DNA from: UPXZ01 sp049840795
Lineage (GTDB): Bacteria; Bacteroidota; Bacteroidia; Bacteroidales; Paludibacteraceae
Assembly: GCA_049840795.1 (NCBI GenBank)
Contig: JASGJK010000009.1
Span: 236,240-300,239 of the forward strand
DNA: 64,000 bases
Direction: 5' to 3'
Part shown: one piece after another, positions 19,636 through 28,832 of the stretch
Numbering within the stretch: position 1 is the first letter of the stretch
Layout: each line of letters begins with the position of its first letter
Position numbers and translations under genes: made by a program
Notes under the pieces: generated by a model
The model's input: the letters and a program-made list of their open reading frames with translations, nothing else
Databases searched by the model: none
Told to the model about the DNA's origin: nothing

Positions 19636-20707
19636 TTATTCTAAATCCATATTTTTTGCGTGATTCTGCCACTTTTCGATGAGTTTTTGGATATCATCAG
19701 GCAGTTCTCTGTCGAAAAACATCTCTTTTCCCGATGTTGGATGCGTGAAGCCAAGCGTTTTAGCGTGTAAAGCCTGGCGCGGGCAAATTTCAAAACAATT
19801 GCGCACATACTGCTGGTATTTTGAGGTGCGGTTTCCTTTAAAATTTCGCTTCCACCGTAACGTTCATCATTGAAAAGCGTGTGTCCGATGTGTTTCATAT
19901 GCACGCGTATTTGGTGCGTGCGGCCCGTTTCCAAACGACATTCCACAAGCGTTACATAACCCAATCTTTCCAGCACTTTGTAATGCGTTACAGCGTGCTT
20001 CGCAAGGGGATTTTCGCCATCGGGAAAAACGGTGAAAAGCATCCTATCGCGAGGGTCACGCGCTAAATCGCCTGTAATTGTTCCTTCATCATTTTTCACA
20101 TTTCCCCACACGAGCGCATTGTAGGTACGTTTGGTGGTTTTATCAAAAAACTGTTTGCCGAGATTGGTTTTTGCCTCAGCTGTTTTTGCAATAATAATTA
20201 ACCCTGAGGTGTCCTTGTCAATTCGGTGTACCAACCCAAGTCGGACATCGTTGGCGTCAAAACCGGGCGTATCTTTCAAGTGCCAGGCAATGGCATTGAG
20301 TAACGTTCCGTCAAAATTTCCAAAACCGGGATGAACGACTAAATCGGGCTGTTTGTTCACCACAATTAAATCATCATCTTCATATACAATATTCATAGGA
20401 ATATCCTGCGGGACAATTTCATAACTATTCGGAGGATAAGCTAAAACAATGGTGATAACGTCTTTGGGCTTTACTTTATAGTTTGATTTTGCCGATTTTC
20501 CATTTACGAGGATATTTCCTGCGTCTGCCGCATCCTGAATTCGGTTACGCGAAATATTGGCATAGTGTTTACCAAACATTTATCAATGCGTAACAAAGAT
20601 TGACCTTTATCAACCTCAAAACGATGATGCTCAAAAAGCTCCGAACTTTCGTTCTGCCCTTCGAGTTCATCGTCAAGTTCTTCTAAATATTCTTCGTCGG
20701 ATTTCAC
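19636..20707 (-). CDS. rluD: Large-subunit rRNA pseudouridine synthase D (two frameshifts)
   Basis: Isomerises specific uridines in 23S rRNA. The N-terminal S4 RNA-binding domain (about residues 25-100, including RIDKCLVN and ISRNRIQDAADAG) is followed by the RluA/RluD catalytic core with LVHRIDKDTSGLIII, where the Asp is the nucleophile, and by LETGRTHQIRVHM. The start is GTG at 20707, 3 bp after the asd stop. Two frame changes are present. One is near 20565, between CLVN and ANISRNR. The other is near 19840, where YGGSEILK should continue as GNRTSKYQQYVRNCF and end in AKNMDLE at 19636. An alternative frame ends at 19641 but is out of register with the family. Confidence 0.88.
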
Positions 20708-20710
20708 GTG

Positions 20711-21721
20711 TTATTTTATATCGCCTTCTGCAATCAAATATTCTGCAATTTGAACGGCGTTCAAGGCTGCGCCTTTTTTAATCTGGTCGCTTACGCACCA
20801 AAAAGTAATTCCGTTCGGATTTGAAATATCATTACGCACGCGTCCAACGTGTACGGGATCTTTTCCAGAAAGAAACAACGGCATCGGATAAATTTTTTCA
20901 GCCGGATTATCCATCAACACCACGCCCTGAGCTTCCGCAAATGCTTTCTGTGCTTCTTCTACGCCGATTGGGCGTTCTGTTTCAGCCCAGATGCTTTCTG
21001 AGTGTGCACGCAAGGTAGGTACACGCACGCAGGTGGCACTCACTTCAATATCGGAATGCATAATTTTGCGTGTTTCGTGGTACATTTTCATTTCTTCTTT
21101 GGTGTATCCGTTATCGGTAAAAACATCAATGTGAGGAATTACATTATATGCCAGCTGATGTGCAAATTTGCTCACGGTTGGTTGTTCGCCGTTTGATATT
21201 TGTTTGTACTGCATTTCAAGTTCATCCATTGCCGCTGCGCCTGCTCCACTTGCCGCTTGGTATGATGAAACGTGAACGCGTTTGATGTGCGATAGATTTT
21301 CCAACGCTTTTAAAGCTACTACCATTTGAATGGTGGTGCAGTTTGGATTGGCAATAATTCCGCGCGGACGGTCTTTTGCATCTTCTGCATTTACTTCAGG
21401 CACTACCAACGGAATATCGTTTTCCATACGGAATGCGCTGGAATTGTCAATCATTACAGCCCCAAATTTAGTGATGTCGGTTGCAAATTCTTTTGAGATG
21501 CTTGCTCCTGCCGATACAAAAGCAATTTGAATATCTTTGAAATCGTCTCCGTGTACCAATTCTTTAATGGTGTAAGATTTTCCTTTGAAGTCGTAAGATT
21601 TTCCTGCACTACGTGCCGAACCAAATAATGTTAACTCGGTGATGGGAAAATTTCTTTCTTCCAACACCCTTAAAAATTCTTGTCCTACAGCGCCACTTGC
21701 ACCAATAATTGCCACTTTCAT
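20711..21721 (-). CDS. asd: Aspartate-semialdehyde dehydrogenase
   Basis: A 336-residue NADP-dependent enzyme that reduces aspartyl phosphate to aspartate semialdehyde, on the way to lysine, diaminopimelate, threonine and methionine. The nucleotide-binding GASGAVGQEFL is at the N-terminus. The active-site cysteine is Cys128 in IANPNCTTIQ. SYQAASGAGAAAMDEL and RVPTLRAHSES are also typical. It heads the run asd-rluD-ddl-DUF3147-prenyl synthase on the reverse strand, which links diaminopimelate supply with D-Ala-D-Ala and lipid precursor genes. Confidence 0.95.
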   Translation of the reverse strand: MKVAIIGASGAVGQEFLRVLEERNFPITELTLFGSARSAGKSYDFKGKSYTIKELVHGDDFKDIQIAFVSAGASISKEFATDITKFGAVMIDNSSAFRMENDIPLVVPEVNAEDAKDRPRGIIANPNCTTIQMVVALKALENLSHIKRVHVSSYQAASGAGAAAMDELEMQYKQISNGEQPTVSKFAHQLAYNVIPHIDVFTDNGYTKEEMKMYHETRKIMHSDIEVSATCVRVPTLRAHSESIWAETERPIGVEEAQKAFAEAQGVVLMDNPAEKIYPMPLFLSGKDPVHVGRVRNDISNPNGITFWCVSDQIKKGAALNAVQIAEYLIAEGDIK

Positions 21722-21763
21722 TATGAAATACGTTTTTAAGTTATAAGATATTCAGAATTTATG

Positions 21764-21771
21764 TATATTTG
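21764..21771 (+). promoter_or_regulatory. Promoter -7 box for the lamin-tail gene
   Basis: TATATTTG fits TAnnTTTG, 69 bp upstream of the ATG at 21840 in the gap between the divergent asd and lamin-tail genes. Confidence 0.5.
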
Positions 21772-21839
21772 TGCACTTAATCTAAAGCCAATCAAATATT
21801 TCACAAAAATAATCTAAATCTGTCTATTTATAAAGAATT

Positions 21840-23630
21840 ATGAAAAATTACCTCTTATTTTTATGGTTTTTTGTGCCCGCTGTTTTGTTTGGTCAGGTTT
21901 CTGAGAATTTCTCCGATGGAGATTTTGCAAACAACCCTATTTGGAACGGCACAGTCACAAATTTTATGATTAACTCTTCGTTTCAGTTGCAGTCAAAAGC
22001 TACGGCTACATCCAAGTCGTATCTAACAACCCTTTCCGAAGCCTTTGAAAACGGAACGTGGGAAGTTTGGATAAAGATAAACTATGCACCCACATCGTCT
22101 AATTATGCTTCATTTTATATTATTTCAGATAGAGCAGACGTTTCGGGCGACTTTAACGGTTACTTTGTTCAAATAGGTCATAATACTTCAAAAGACATTG
22201 CACTATATCTTCAAAAAGGAGCAAGTAAGATCAAAATCATCGATGGGATTGACTTAAGAACAAGCGCTAATCCGTGCGAAATTAAAATAAAAGTGACACG
22301 TGATGCAAACGGTTTTTTTTCACTTTTCAGTAAATTACCTACTGATGCCGATTACGTGCTTGAAGGAACAACGACCAATAACGAAGTTAAAGGAAGCAAA
22401 TACGTTGGTTTATTTTATTCAAACACGTCAACTACCGGTAACGCCTACTTTTTTGATGATGTTTTTGTTATAGGCGATAAGTTTTTGGACATCGTTCCTC
22501 CCGTTTGGAATAGCTTGGAACTAATAGGGGATAATCAACTGAAACTTACTTTTTCCGAAGCAATGGATTTTTCAAATTCAACATTTTCTATTGATGATGA
22601 AATAGGAAATCCTACAAACAAAACCGTTTCTGCCGATGGAATTTCAATTTTGCTTACATTCGGCAAAGATTTTGAAAAAGGAAAAATATATACCGTAAAC
22701 ATTGAAAATGCAGTAGATTTATCGGGGAATAAATTGACAAACACACAAAAACAAATCGGGGTAGTTGAAAAACCTGAAACGGGCGATGTGGTGATAAACG
22801 AAATTTGTTTTGAGGCTGCGGAACACGGCGAAGAGTATTTTGAAATATATAACACCTCCGAAAAAGTAATTGATTTAAGTAGATTGCTTTTTACCACCCG
22901 AAAGACGGACGGAACAATGAATGCCGGATATGCTTTTCCTGCCAACACCATCCTTATTCCCCGTGAATATGTTTCGTTCACACCTTCCATCGATTCAATT
23001 AAAAAGGTGTATTTCCCTCCGCTAAATGCCAATATTGCCCAATCGGAGAAGTGGTATTCATTAAATAATTCGGGTGGAAATTTACTGATAACCAATACTG
23101 CAAAAGATACTATTTATGATGAAATAAAATATGACGTCAAATGGCATCATCCTTTGATAAAAAACGAGAAAGGCGTTTCGTTGGAAAAAATCAATCCTAC
23201 ATTTTTCGGTTTGTATAAGAACTCCTGGCATTCAGCATCATCTGAAGTAAATTATGGTACTCCGGGATACGAAAATTCGCAGTTTAGGACGATAGATATG
23301 TCGAACAAAACAAGTCAAGAGGTATGGCTCGAGCCAGAGAGTTTTTCGCCGGACAACGACGGGATAAATGATGTTTGTTTTATCCGTTACAAGACCAACT
23401 ATAACGGTTTTGTGGCAAACGTAAGTGTTTATAACAGTGTAGGTGTAGAGGTAAAACAGTTAGCAAAAAATCAACTTTTATCTACCGAAGGTTTTTTGAT
23501 GTGGGACGGAAGTAATCAGCAAGGAAAAATAGCAAATTCGAATGTCTATGTGGTTTATTTTGAAACGATTAATTTGGAGAGAGGAATAAAAATAATTAAA
23601 AAACTACCTGTTGTGCTTTCTATAAGATAA
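21840..23630 (+). CDS. Secreted/surface protein with lamin-tail domain and gliding-type C-terminal domain
   Basis: A 596-residue protein with a signal peptide (1-19, ending VLFGQ). Residues about 20-210 resemble a laminin-G/concanavalin-like sandwich. An SbsA-type Ig-like module follows (LKLTFSEAMDFSNSTF, IYTVNIENAVDLSGNKL). A lamin-tail domain (about 315-455; VVINEICFEAAEHGEEYFEIYN) comes next. The C-terminal 100 residues (SFSPDNDGINDVCFI, GFLMWDGSNQQGKIANSNVYVV) match the CHU_C / type B T9SS sorting module. Export through the type IX system to the cell surface is inferred. Adhesion or polymer binding is possible, but there is no catalytic motif. Confidence 0.8.
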   Translation: MKNYLLFLWFFVPAVLFGQVSENFSDGDFANNPIWNGTVTNFMINSSFQLQSKATATSKSYLTTLSEAFENGTWEVWIKINYAPTSSNYASFYIISDRADVSGDFNGYFVQIGHNTSKDIALYLQKGASKIKIIDGIDLRTSANPCEIKIKVTRDANGFFSLFSKLPTDADYVLEGTTTNNEVKGSKYVGLFYSNTSTTGNAYFFDDVFVIGDKFLDIVPPVWNSLELIGDNQLKLTFSEAMDFSNSTFSIDDEIGNPTNKTVSADGISILLTFGKDFEKGKIYTVNIENAVDLSGNKLTNTQKQIGVVEKPETGDVVINEICFEAAEHGEEYFEIYNTSEKVIDLSRLLFTTRKTDGTMNAGYAFPANTILIPREYVSFTPSIDSIKKVYFPPLNANIAQSEKWYSLNNSGGNLLITNTAKDTIYDEIKYDVKWHHPLIKNEKGVSLEKINPTFFGLYKNSWHSASSEVNYGTPGYENSQFRTIDMSNKTSQEVWLEPESFSPDNDGINDVCFIRYKTNYNGFVANVSVYNSVGVEVKQLAKNQLLSTEGFLMWDGSNQQGKIANSNVYVVYFETINLERGIKIIKKLPVVLSIR

Positions 23631-23669
23631 TTTTGATAAATTAACACTCTATTATTCAATTATTTCATC

Positions 23670-23677
23670 TATCTTTG
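23670..23677 (+). promoter_or_regulatory. Promoter -7 box for the FKBP cluster
   Basis: TATCTTTG, an exact TAnnTTTG match, 37 bp upstream of the first FKBP gene. Confidence 0.6.
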
Positions 23678-23713
23678 CACTCGCTTTTTAACAATCAGTA
23701 AAACGAATAAAAA

Positions 23714-24301
23714 ATGGATAAAGTAAGCTACGCTTTGGGATTAAGTTTAGGAAATAATCTTTTGAGTAGTGGAGTAAAAGAAATTAATGCCGAAAAACTC
23801 GCCAAAGGTATTAAAGATGTATTGGAACAAAACAAACCCGAAATATCTTATCAAGAAGCGCAAACAGTTATCAATGGGTATTTTGAAAAACTTCAATCAA
23901 CTGTTGGCGAACAGGCTTTACAGGAAGGTAACATTTTTTTAGCAGAAAACTCAAAACGTAGCGAAGTGGTTTCTTTGCCGAGTGGTCTTCAATATGAAGT
24001 ATTGACATCCGGAAGCGGTGTCGTACCCAAAGCCGGCGATAAGGTAAAAGTACATTATCACGGCACACTTATCAATGGACAAGTTTTTGACAGTTCGGTA
24101 CGCAGAGGTGAACCGGCTACTTTTGGAGTAACTCAAGTTATTCAGGGATGGGTAGAAGCCTTGCAACTAATGCCGGTTGGTTCAAAATGGAAATTATTTA
24201 TTCCTTCCCACTTAGCGTATGGCGAGCAAGGAGCCGGACAGTCTATCGGACCAAATACAACATTGATTTTTGAAGTTGAACTTATTGATATTATTAAATA
24301 A
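23714..24301 (+). CDS. FKBP-type peptidyl-prolyl cis-trans isomerase (FklB/Mip-like, no signal peptide)
   Basis: A 195-residue protein. Residues 1-75 form the helical FKBP N-terminal dimerisation domain (MDKVSYALGLSLGNNLLSSG). Residues about 90-195 are the FKBP catalytic domain (VKVHYHGTLINGQVFDSS, VIQGWVEALQLMPVGSKW, AYGEQGAG). There is no export signal, so it is probably cytoplasmic, unlike its neighbours. It is the first of four related genes on the same strand. Confidence 0.93.
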   Translation: MDKVSYALGLSLGNNLLSSGVKEINAEKLAKGIKDVLEQNKPEISYQEAQTVINGYFEKLQSTVGEQALQEGNIFLAENSKRSEVVSLPSGLQYEVLTSGSGVVPKAGDKVKVHYHGTLINGQVFDSSVRRGEPATFGVTQVIQGWVEALQLMPVGSKWKLFIPSHLAYGEQGAGQSIGPNTTLIFEVELIDIIK

Positions 24302-24323
24302 ACACATAAATTAAACTCACTTT

Positions 24324-24365
24324 AGTACGAAATGATAAGCAGTTGAATACTGTTTGTTTCGTACT
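24324..24365 (+). promoter_or_regulatory. Hairpin between the first two FKBP genes
   Basis: AGTACGAAA and TTTCGTACT are perfect 9-bp inverted repeats 24 nt apart, with an inner CAGT/ACTG pair. There is no T run after it, so it is more likely an RNA-processing or partial-termination structure, or an operator, than a full terminator. Confidence 0.5.
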
Positions 24366-24388
24366 ACCTTTAAAACAATTATTATCGT

Positions 24389-25204
24389 ATGAAAAAACTC
24401 ATTTTAATAATTACTGCATGTGCCTTAGTAGCCGGAGTTGCCAATGCTAAGAAAAAACCTCAACCTCAAGTCGTTGTCCCCGCCGTACCACAAGTAGCGC
24501 TGACCAATGAAGTGGATTCAATGAGCTACTCATTGGGAGTAAATTTAGGAGGCGATTTTGCGAACAACCTAAAAGGGATTCCGGGAGGAAAATCAAACTT
24601 AGACTTAATAATTAAAGGGTTTTCCACAGCATTAAAAGGAGATTCTACCGCATTGACTAAAGAACTTGCGCAAAATTATTTCCGTAGCTATATTACAAAA
24701 GCACAAACCAAAGATAGCGAACTGAAAAAAGCCGATGGCGAAAAGTTTTTAGCAGATAATAAATCAAAAGAGGGAGTTCAGACTACCGCAAGTGGCTTAC
24801 AATATATCGTATTAAAATCATCGGAAGGCGAGAAACCACAACCTACCGATACCGTAAAAGTACACTACACCGGTACGTTGACAGACGGTAAGGTGTTTGA
24901 CAGTTCGGTTGAACGTGGCGAACCCATCGAATTCCCACTCAACGGTGTTATCAAAGGATGGACTGAAGGTGTTCAACTGATGACCGTCGGTTCAAAATAC
25001 AAATTATTTATACCTTATGATTTAGCTTATGGCGAAAAAGGTATTCCTCAGGCAGGTATTCCTCCTTACGCACCACTCGTATTCGAAGTAGAATTACTTG
25101 GAATTAAAAAATTTCAACCTACGCCCAAAGTAGAAGAGGTAAAGGCGGTAGATGTTAAGAAAACGGCAACAACTAAAAAAGCTACAACAACTAAAAAGAA
25201 ATAA
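24389..25204 (+). CDS. Exported FKBP-type peptidyl-prolyl isomerase (Mip-like)
   Basis: A 271-residue protein with a signal peptide (residues 1-20, ending VANA), an FKBP N-terminal domain (about 40-125, MSYSLGVNLGGDFANNL) and a catalytic FKBP domain (about 135-240: VKVHYTGTLTDGKVFDSS, VIKGWTEGVQLMTVGSKY, AYGEKGIPQAGIPPYAPLVFEVEL). The last 25 residues are a Lys/Thr-rich tail (KKTATTKKATTTKKK). It is probably a periplasmic folding helper; cleavage rather than lipidation is suggested by the absence of a lipobox cysteine. Confidence 0.92.
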   Translation: MKKLILIITACALVAGVANAKKKPQPQVVVPAVPQVALTNEVDSMSYSLGVNLGGDFANNLKGIPGGKSNLDLIIKGFSTALKGDSTALTKELAQNYFRSYITKAQTKDSELKKADGEKFLADNKSKEGVQTTASGLQYIVLKSSEGEKPQPTDTVKVHYTGTLTDGKVFDSSVERGEPIEFPLNGVIKGWTEGVQLMTVGSKYKLFIPYDLAYGEKGIPQAGIPPYAPLVFEVELLGIKKFQPTPKVEEVKAVDVKKTATTKKATTTKKK

Positions 25205-25224
25205 AAAATTAATTTGATAAAAAA

Positions 25225-25744
25225 ATGAAAAAACATCATGTTCTATTCTTGGCTATTGCCTTGATTTCTATCGGGTTTGCATCTTGCAGCCAATCGTACA
25301 AAGCGAAAGAAGTGACTTTAAAAACTCAACAGGACAGTTTGAACTATTATTTAGGATGTTTAAACGGTGGTGGTATCAGAGATCGAATATTTCCATAAAG
25401 ATTCTTCAGAACAAGCTATTAAAGATTTTATGGCAAAATTGGAGAAAGCTGTAAAAAATAAAGACGAAATGAAGAAAATGGGAGTTCAGTTCGGTCAATA
25501 TTTAAAAGAAATGAAGAAAAAAGGCTTAATGGGCGACTCTACAATAAAATTAGACAACGAATTGATCAAACAAGGACTTTTGAACGCGTTGAAAGATCAT
25601 AAAGAAGGTATGACAGCTGAACAAGCTGGTCAATATTTTCAGGCTACAATGCAAAAAATGCAAGAAAAACGGATGAAACAAACTATGCCGCCGGCACCAG
25701 CACCTGAAGCAGAACACAAAGCTCCTGAAGCAAATAAAAAATAA
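25225..25744 (+). CDS. Lipoprotein with FKBP N-terminal domain only (one frameshift)
   Basis: It starts at the ATG of MKKHHVLFLAIALISIGFASC, a lipoprotein signal with lipobox FASC. The segment TQQDSLNYYLGCLNGGG is homologous to the dimerisation domain of the neighbouring FKBP proteins. The frame breaks near 25378-25386 and resumes as EYFHKDSSEQAIKDFMAKL. The protein then ends with a Pro/Ala/Glu-rich tail at 25744, so no FKBP catalytic domain is encoded. Merged length is about 172 residues. It closely resembles the first half of the next gene, with shared MGDSTIKLDNELIKQGLLNAL and GDSTLKFDYNLLKQGVVNGL. It may act as a dimerisation partner rather than an isomerase. Confidence 0.75.
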
Positions 25745-25777
25745 ATACATTGTAAAACGATTAAAATATAGAATAAA

Positions 25778-26650
25778 ATGAAAAAGCAAAATATATTATT
25801 TGTAGCAATTATTTTAGCCGGAGTATTTGTTTTGGCAGCTTGCAAAAGTTCGTTGAAAACCCAAACTCCCGCACTTAAAACCCAACTTGATAGTTTAAGT
25901 TATACGTTTGGTTTGGCTAATGGTAATGGTCTTAAAATGAACGCACTCGCCGGAAAAGGAGATTCTATCGATAAAAAAATCGAAGCTTTCTTCGCCGGTA
26001 TGGAAGAAGGTCTTAAAGGAAAAGACGATGAAAATCCTGAATTATCAATGACTGCCGAACAATTTGCTGGCTGGATTAATCAACAAGAAAAATCATTCTT
26101 GGGTGATTCTACGCTTAAATTTGATTACAACTTATTGAAACAAGGTGTGGTAAACGGATTGAATAAGTTTGAAAAAGGTATGACTACCGAAAAAATTCAG
26201 GAATATATCAATAACGTGATGAAAGCCCGTTACGAAAAGAAAATGGAAGAAAAATTCGGAGCAAACAAAACTACCGGTGAAAAATTTTTGGCAGAGAACG
26301 CAAAGAAACCGGGTGTTGTTACTACTCCAAGCGGACTTCAATATGAAGTTATCAGCAAAGGAACTGGTGCATTGCCTAAAGATACGGATAAAGTAAAAGT
26401 GAATTATGAAGGTAAGTTACTGAACGATACTATTTTTGATAGCTCCTACAAAAGAAAACAACCTGCCGAGTTCTACGTAAATCAGGTTATAAAAGGATGG
26501 ACAGAAGGTCTTCAATTGATGCCTGTAGGTTCGAAATACCGTTTGTATATTCCTCAGAACTTGGGATATGGTGCACAAGATCAAGGAAAAATACCTCCTT
26601 TCTCAACACTTGTATTTGACGTAGAATTGCTTTCGATCGAAAAAAAATAA
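25778..26650 (+). CDS. Lipoprotein FKBP-type peptidyl-prolyl isomerase
   Basis: A 290-residue protein with a lipobox (FVLAAC, Cys22). The FKBP N-terminal domain spans about residues 34-155 and is longer than in the first gene. The catalytic domain spans about 165-290 (VKVNYEGKLLNDTIFDSS, VIKGWTEGLQLMPVGSKY, GYGAQDQGKIPPFSTLVFDVEL). Membrane-anchored folding catalyst is the likely role. It is 33 bp downstream of the domain-poor paralogue and is followed by a strong terminator. Confidence 0.93.
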   Translation: MKKQNILFVAIILAGVFVLAACKSSLKTQTPALKTQLDSLSYTFGLANGNGLKMNALAGKGDSIDKKIEAFFAGMEEGLKGKDDENPELSMTAEQFAGWINQQEKSFLGDSTLKFDYNLLKQGVVNGLNKFEKGMTTEKIQEYINNVMKARYEKKMEEKFGANKTTGEKFLAENAKKPGVVTTPSGLQYEVISKGTGALPKDTDKVKVNYEGKLLNDTIFDSSYKRKQPAEFYVNQVIKGWTEGLQLMPVGSKYRLYIPQNLGYGAQDQGKIPPFSTLVFDVELLSIEKK

Positions 26651-26671
26651 ATAAAAACGATAAAATCAGAT

Positions 26672-26703
26672 AAAAATGACCGAATATGTTTCGGTCATTT
26701 TTA
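26672..26703 (+). terminator. Intrinsic terminator after the FKBP cluster
   Basis: AAAAATGACCGAA and TTCGGTCATTTTT form a perfect stem with a short loop and a T-rich tail. Confidence 0.85.
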
Positions 26704-26792
26704 TTCTGGTCCAAAAACAAAGTAGAAATTGACAAAATCACGTTAAATTATGTGATTTTAGAGAAAAAGTTTTTTTTAATTCAGTTTTTACT

Positions 26793-26800
26793 TATATTTG
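26793..26800 (+). promoter_or_regulatory. Promoter -7 box for the Lrp-family gene
   Basis: TATATTTG, a TAnnTTTG match, 28 bp upstream of the ATG at 26828. Confidence 0.55.
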
Positions 26801-26827
26801 TTGTCAAAATGATAAAATCAAACACGA

Positions 26828-27283
26828 ATGGAAAAAATTGATAAATTAGATCGAAAGATCTTACAAATCATCACACAAAATGCTCGTAAGCCGTTCAAAG
26901 ACGTGGCAGAAGAGTGTAATGTATCGAGAGCTGCTATACATCAGCGCGTACAACGGCTGATAGATATCGGGGTAATTACCGGTTCCGGCTATAATGTAAA
27001 TCCCAAAACACTGGGTTATCAAATTTGCGTTTATATAGGAATAACACTTGAACGCGCCTCGATGTACAAAGACGTGGTTCACGAACTCGAAAAAATTCCG
27101 GAAATAGTAGAATCGCAATATACGCTTGGTGCATATACATTGCTGATAAAAATGTATGCGAAAAACGATGAACATTTAATGAGCTTATTAAATGGTAAAA
27201 TTCAAGAAATTCCCGGCGTGGCAACCACCGAGACTCTTACATCGTTAGACCAGCGCATTCGACGCTCAATTCCGATTGAATGA
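26828..27283 (+). CDS. Lrp/AsnC family transcriptional regulator
   Basis: A 151-residue protein with the two family domains. An N-terminal winged helix-turn-helix covers about residues 4-60 (LDRKILQIITQNARKPFKDVAEECNVSRAAIHQRVQRL) and a C-terminal RAM/AsnC ligand domain about 65-145. The effector is probably an amino acid, but it cannot be named from sequence. It stands alone between terminators with trpS downstream; that neighbour does not by itself show regulation. Confidence 0.92.
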   Translation: MEKIDKLDRKILQIITQNARKPFKDVAEECNVSRAAIHQRVQRLIDIGVITGSGYNVNPKTLGYQICVYIGITLERASMYKDVVHELEKIPEIVESQYTLGAYTLLIKMYAKNDEHLMSLLNGKIQEIPGVATTETLTSLDQRIRRSIPIE

Positions 27284-27366
27284 ATTAGTTAGTTGGTATA
27301 ATAGTTGAATAGTTTCAAGTCTCAGCTATCGAGAGAATACAAACTTTTAATTTATACAATTTCATA

Positions 27367-27399
27367 AACCGCTTACATTGAAAGGCGGTTTTTTCTTTT
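27367..27399 (+). terminator. Terminator after the Lrp-family gene
   Basis: AACCGC...GCGGTT stem closed by a short loop and followed by TTTTCTTTT. Confidence 0.65.
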
Positions 27400-27407
27400 A
27401 AAATGAT

Positions 27408-27415
27408 TAACTTTG
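27408..27415 (+). promoter_or_regulatory. trpS promoter -7 box
   Basis: TAACTTTG matches TAnnTTTG, about 79 bp upstream of the trpS ATG. The leader that follows contains repeated ATTTAC/ATTAAC-like words (about 27449-27486), somewhat like the valS leader. Confidence 0.55.
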
Positions 27416-27493
27416 CACTCCATTTTAGTTTTATGGAGATTTAAAAACCAATTTACCATTTAACTAATTAACCAATACACCATTTACGAACAA

Positions 27494-28486
27494 ATGAAGA
27501 CAGTTTTAAGCGGAATACGTCCTACCGGAAATTTACATCTTGGAAATTACTTTGGAGCTTTGCGTAATTTTGTGCAGATGCAGAATGAATATAATTGCTA
27601 TTTTTTTATCGCTGATTACCACTCTTTAACAACTCATCCTACACCGGGAAATATACAAGGCAATGTAAGAAGCGTGTTGGCACAATACTTGGCAGCCGGA
27701 CTCGATCCTGAAAAGGCCACACTTTATATCCAAAGCGATGTGCCGGAAGTTATTGAACTTTATCTCTTCCTCAATATGAATGCTTACATTGGAGAGTTAG
27801 AGCGTTGTACTTCGTTTAAGGATAAAATTCGCCAGCAACCCCAAAATGTAAATGCCGGCTTGTTGACATATCCAACGTTGATGGCGGCTGATATATTAAT
27901 TCACAAGGCAGATTTTGTTCCTGTAGGGAAAGACCAAGAGCAACATTTGGAAATGACACGTACTTTTGCAAATCGTTTCAACAGAATGTATCAGGTTGCA
28001 TATTTTAAAGAGCCGACAGCATTTAATTTCGGAAAAGAATTGGTGAAAATACCGGGATTGAACGGCTCGGGTAAAATGGGTAAATCCGAAGGAGAGGAAA
28101 GTACCATTTTCCTCACGGACGAGCCCGATATTATTTTGAAGAAAGTAAAACGTGCCGTGACGGACGGCGGTCCTACGGAACCAAATCAACCAATGGCTGA
28201 ACCTATAGCCAACTTGTTTCAATTGATGAGAGTTGTTTCTAAACCAGAGACTATAACATTTTTTACAGAACAATATAATACTTGTCAAATACGTTACGGT
28301 GATTTGAAGAAACAATTGGCGGAAGATATGATTCTTTTTGTGAATCCGATCAGAGAGCGTATCAAGGAAATTGCAAACGATGAGGCCTATCTAAACAAAG
28401 TAGCGCTTATCGGGAAAGAGAAAGCTCAGGAAAGTGCACGGAAAACAATCAAAGAAGTTAGGGAAATTATTGGATTCAGGTCGTAA
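27494..28486 (+). CDS. trpS: Tryptophanyl-tRNA synthetase
   Basis: A 330-residue class I synthetase that charges tRNA-Trp. The HIGH-type motif is HLGN in RPTGNLHLGNYFGAL (residues 15-18). The KMSKS-type motif is GSGKMGKSEGEE. The anchor MAADILIHKADFVPVGKDQEQH for tryptophan and ATP binding is intact. The length is normal and the frame is unbroken. Confidence 0.96.
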   Translation: MKTVLSGIRPTGNLHLGNYFGALRNFVQMQNEYNCYFFIADYHSLTTHPTPGNIQGNVRSVLAQYLAAGLDPEKATLYIQSDVPEVIELYLFLNMNAYIGELERCTSFKDKIRQQPQNVNAGLLTYPTLMAADILIHKADFVPVGKDQEQHLEMTRTFANRFNRMYQVAYFKEPTAFNFGKELVKIPGLNGSGKMGKSEGEESTIFLTDEPDIILKKVKRAVTDGGPTEPNQPMAEPIANLFQLMRVVSKPETITFFTEQYNTCQIRYGDLKKQLAEDMILFVNPIRERIKEIANDEAYLNKVALIGKEKAQESARKTIKEVREIIGFRS

Positions 28487-28832
28487 TTACAGATTTACTT
28501 TTAGAAATATTGTTTTGATATATTTTATATTCAACAGATAATTACTTTCTGTTACTTAAGTGATGGCTCGAAAGGAAGAACAGACTCTCGATGAAAGCTG
28601 TCAGTGTTATTAAACAGACTTTGTCAGCTACAAATCTTATCGAATCTCAGGAGTTTAGATTGGCTTTTTTATAAAAAGAAACAACTTTCTGAGTCTTACT
28701 GAAAAAACGGTTAGAGATTGTTCCTATAACCGTTTTTTTGTAAATTGCGAACTTCCCATCTGAAAATCAACAATTGCATTTTTTTAAGGCATGTAATGAC
28801 ACAAATCCTAAGGTTTGTTTTACACTGTTAGT
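28487..28832. other. Intergenic region between convergent trpS and oxyR
   Basis: No plausible gene. It holds the terminator at 28702-28739. The rest has no motif I recognise. Confidence 0.5.
28702..28739. terminator. Bidirectional terminator between trpS and oxyR
   Basis: AAAAAACGGTTA and TAACCGTTTTTTT form a stem flanked by A and T runs, so it can serve both convergent genes. Confidence 0.75.

Noticed and set aside
22535..23095. 186-codon open frame on the reverse strand
   Set aside because: It is fully antisense to the lamin-tail gene, and its translation shows no domain or conserved motif.
27896..28315. 139-codon reverse-strand open frame
   Set aside because: Antisense to trpS; residues are a low-complexity mix typical of shadow frames.
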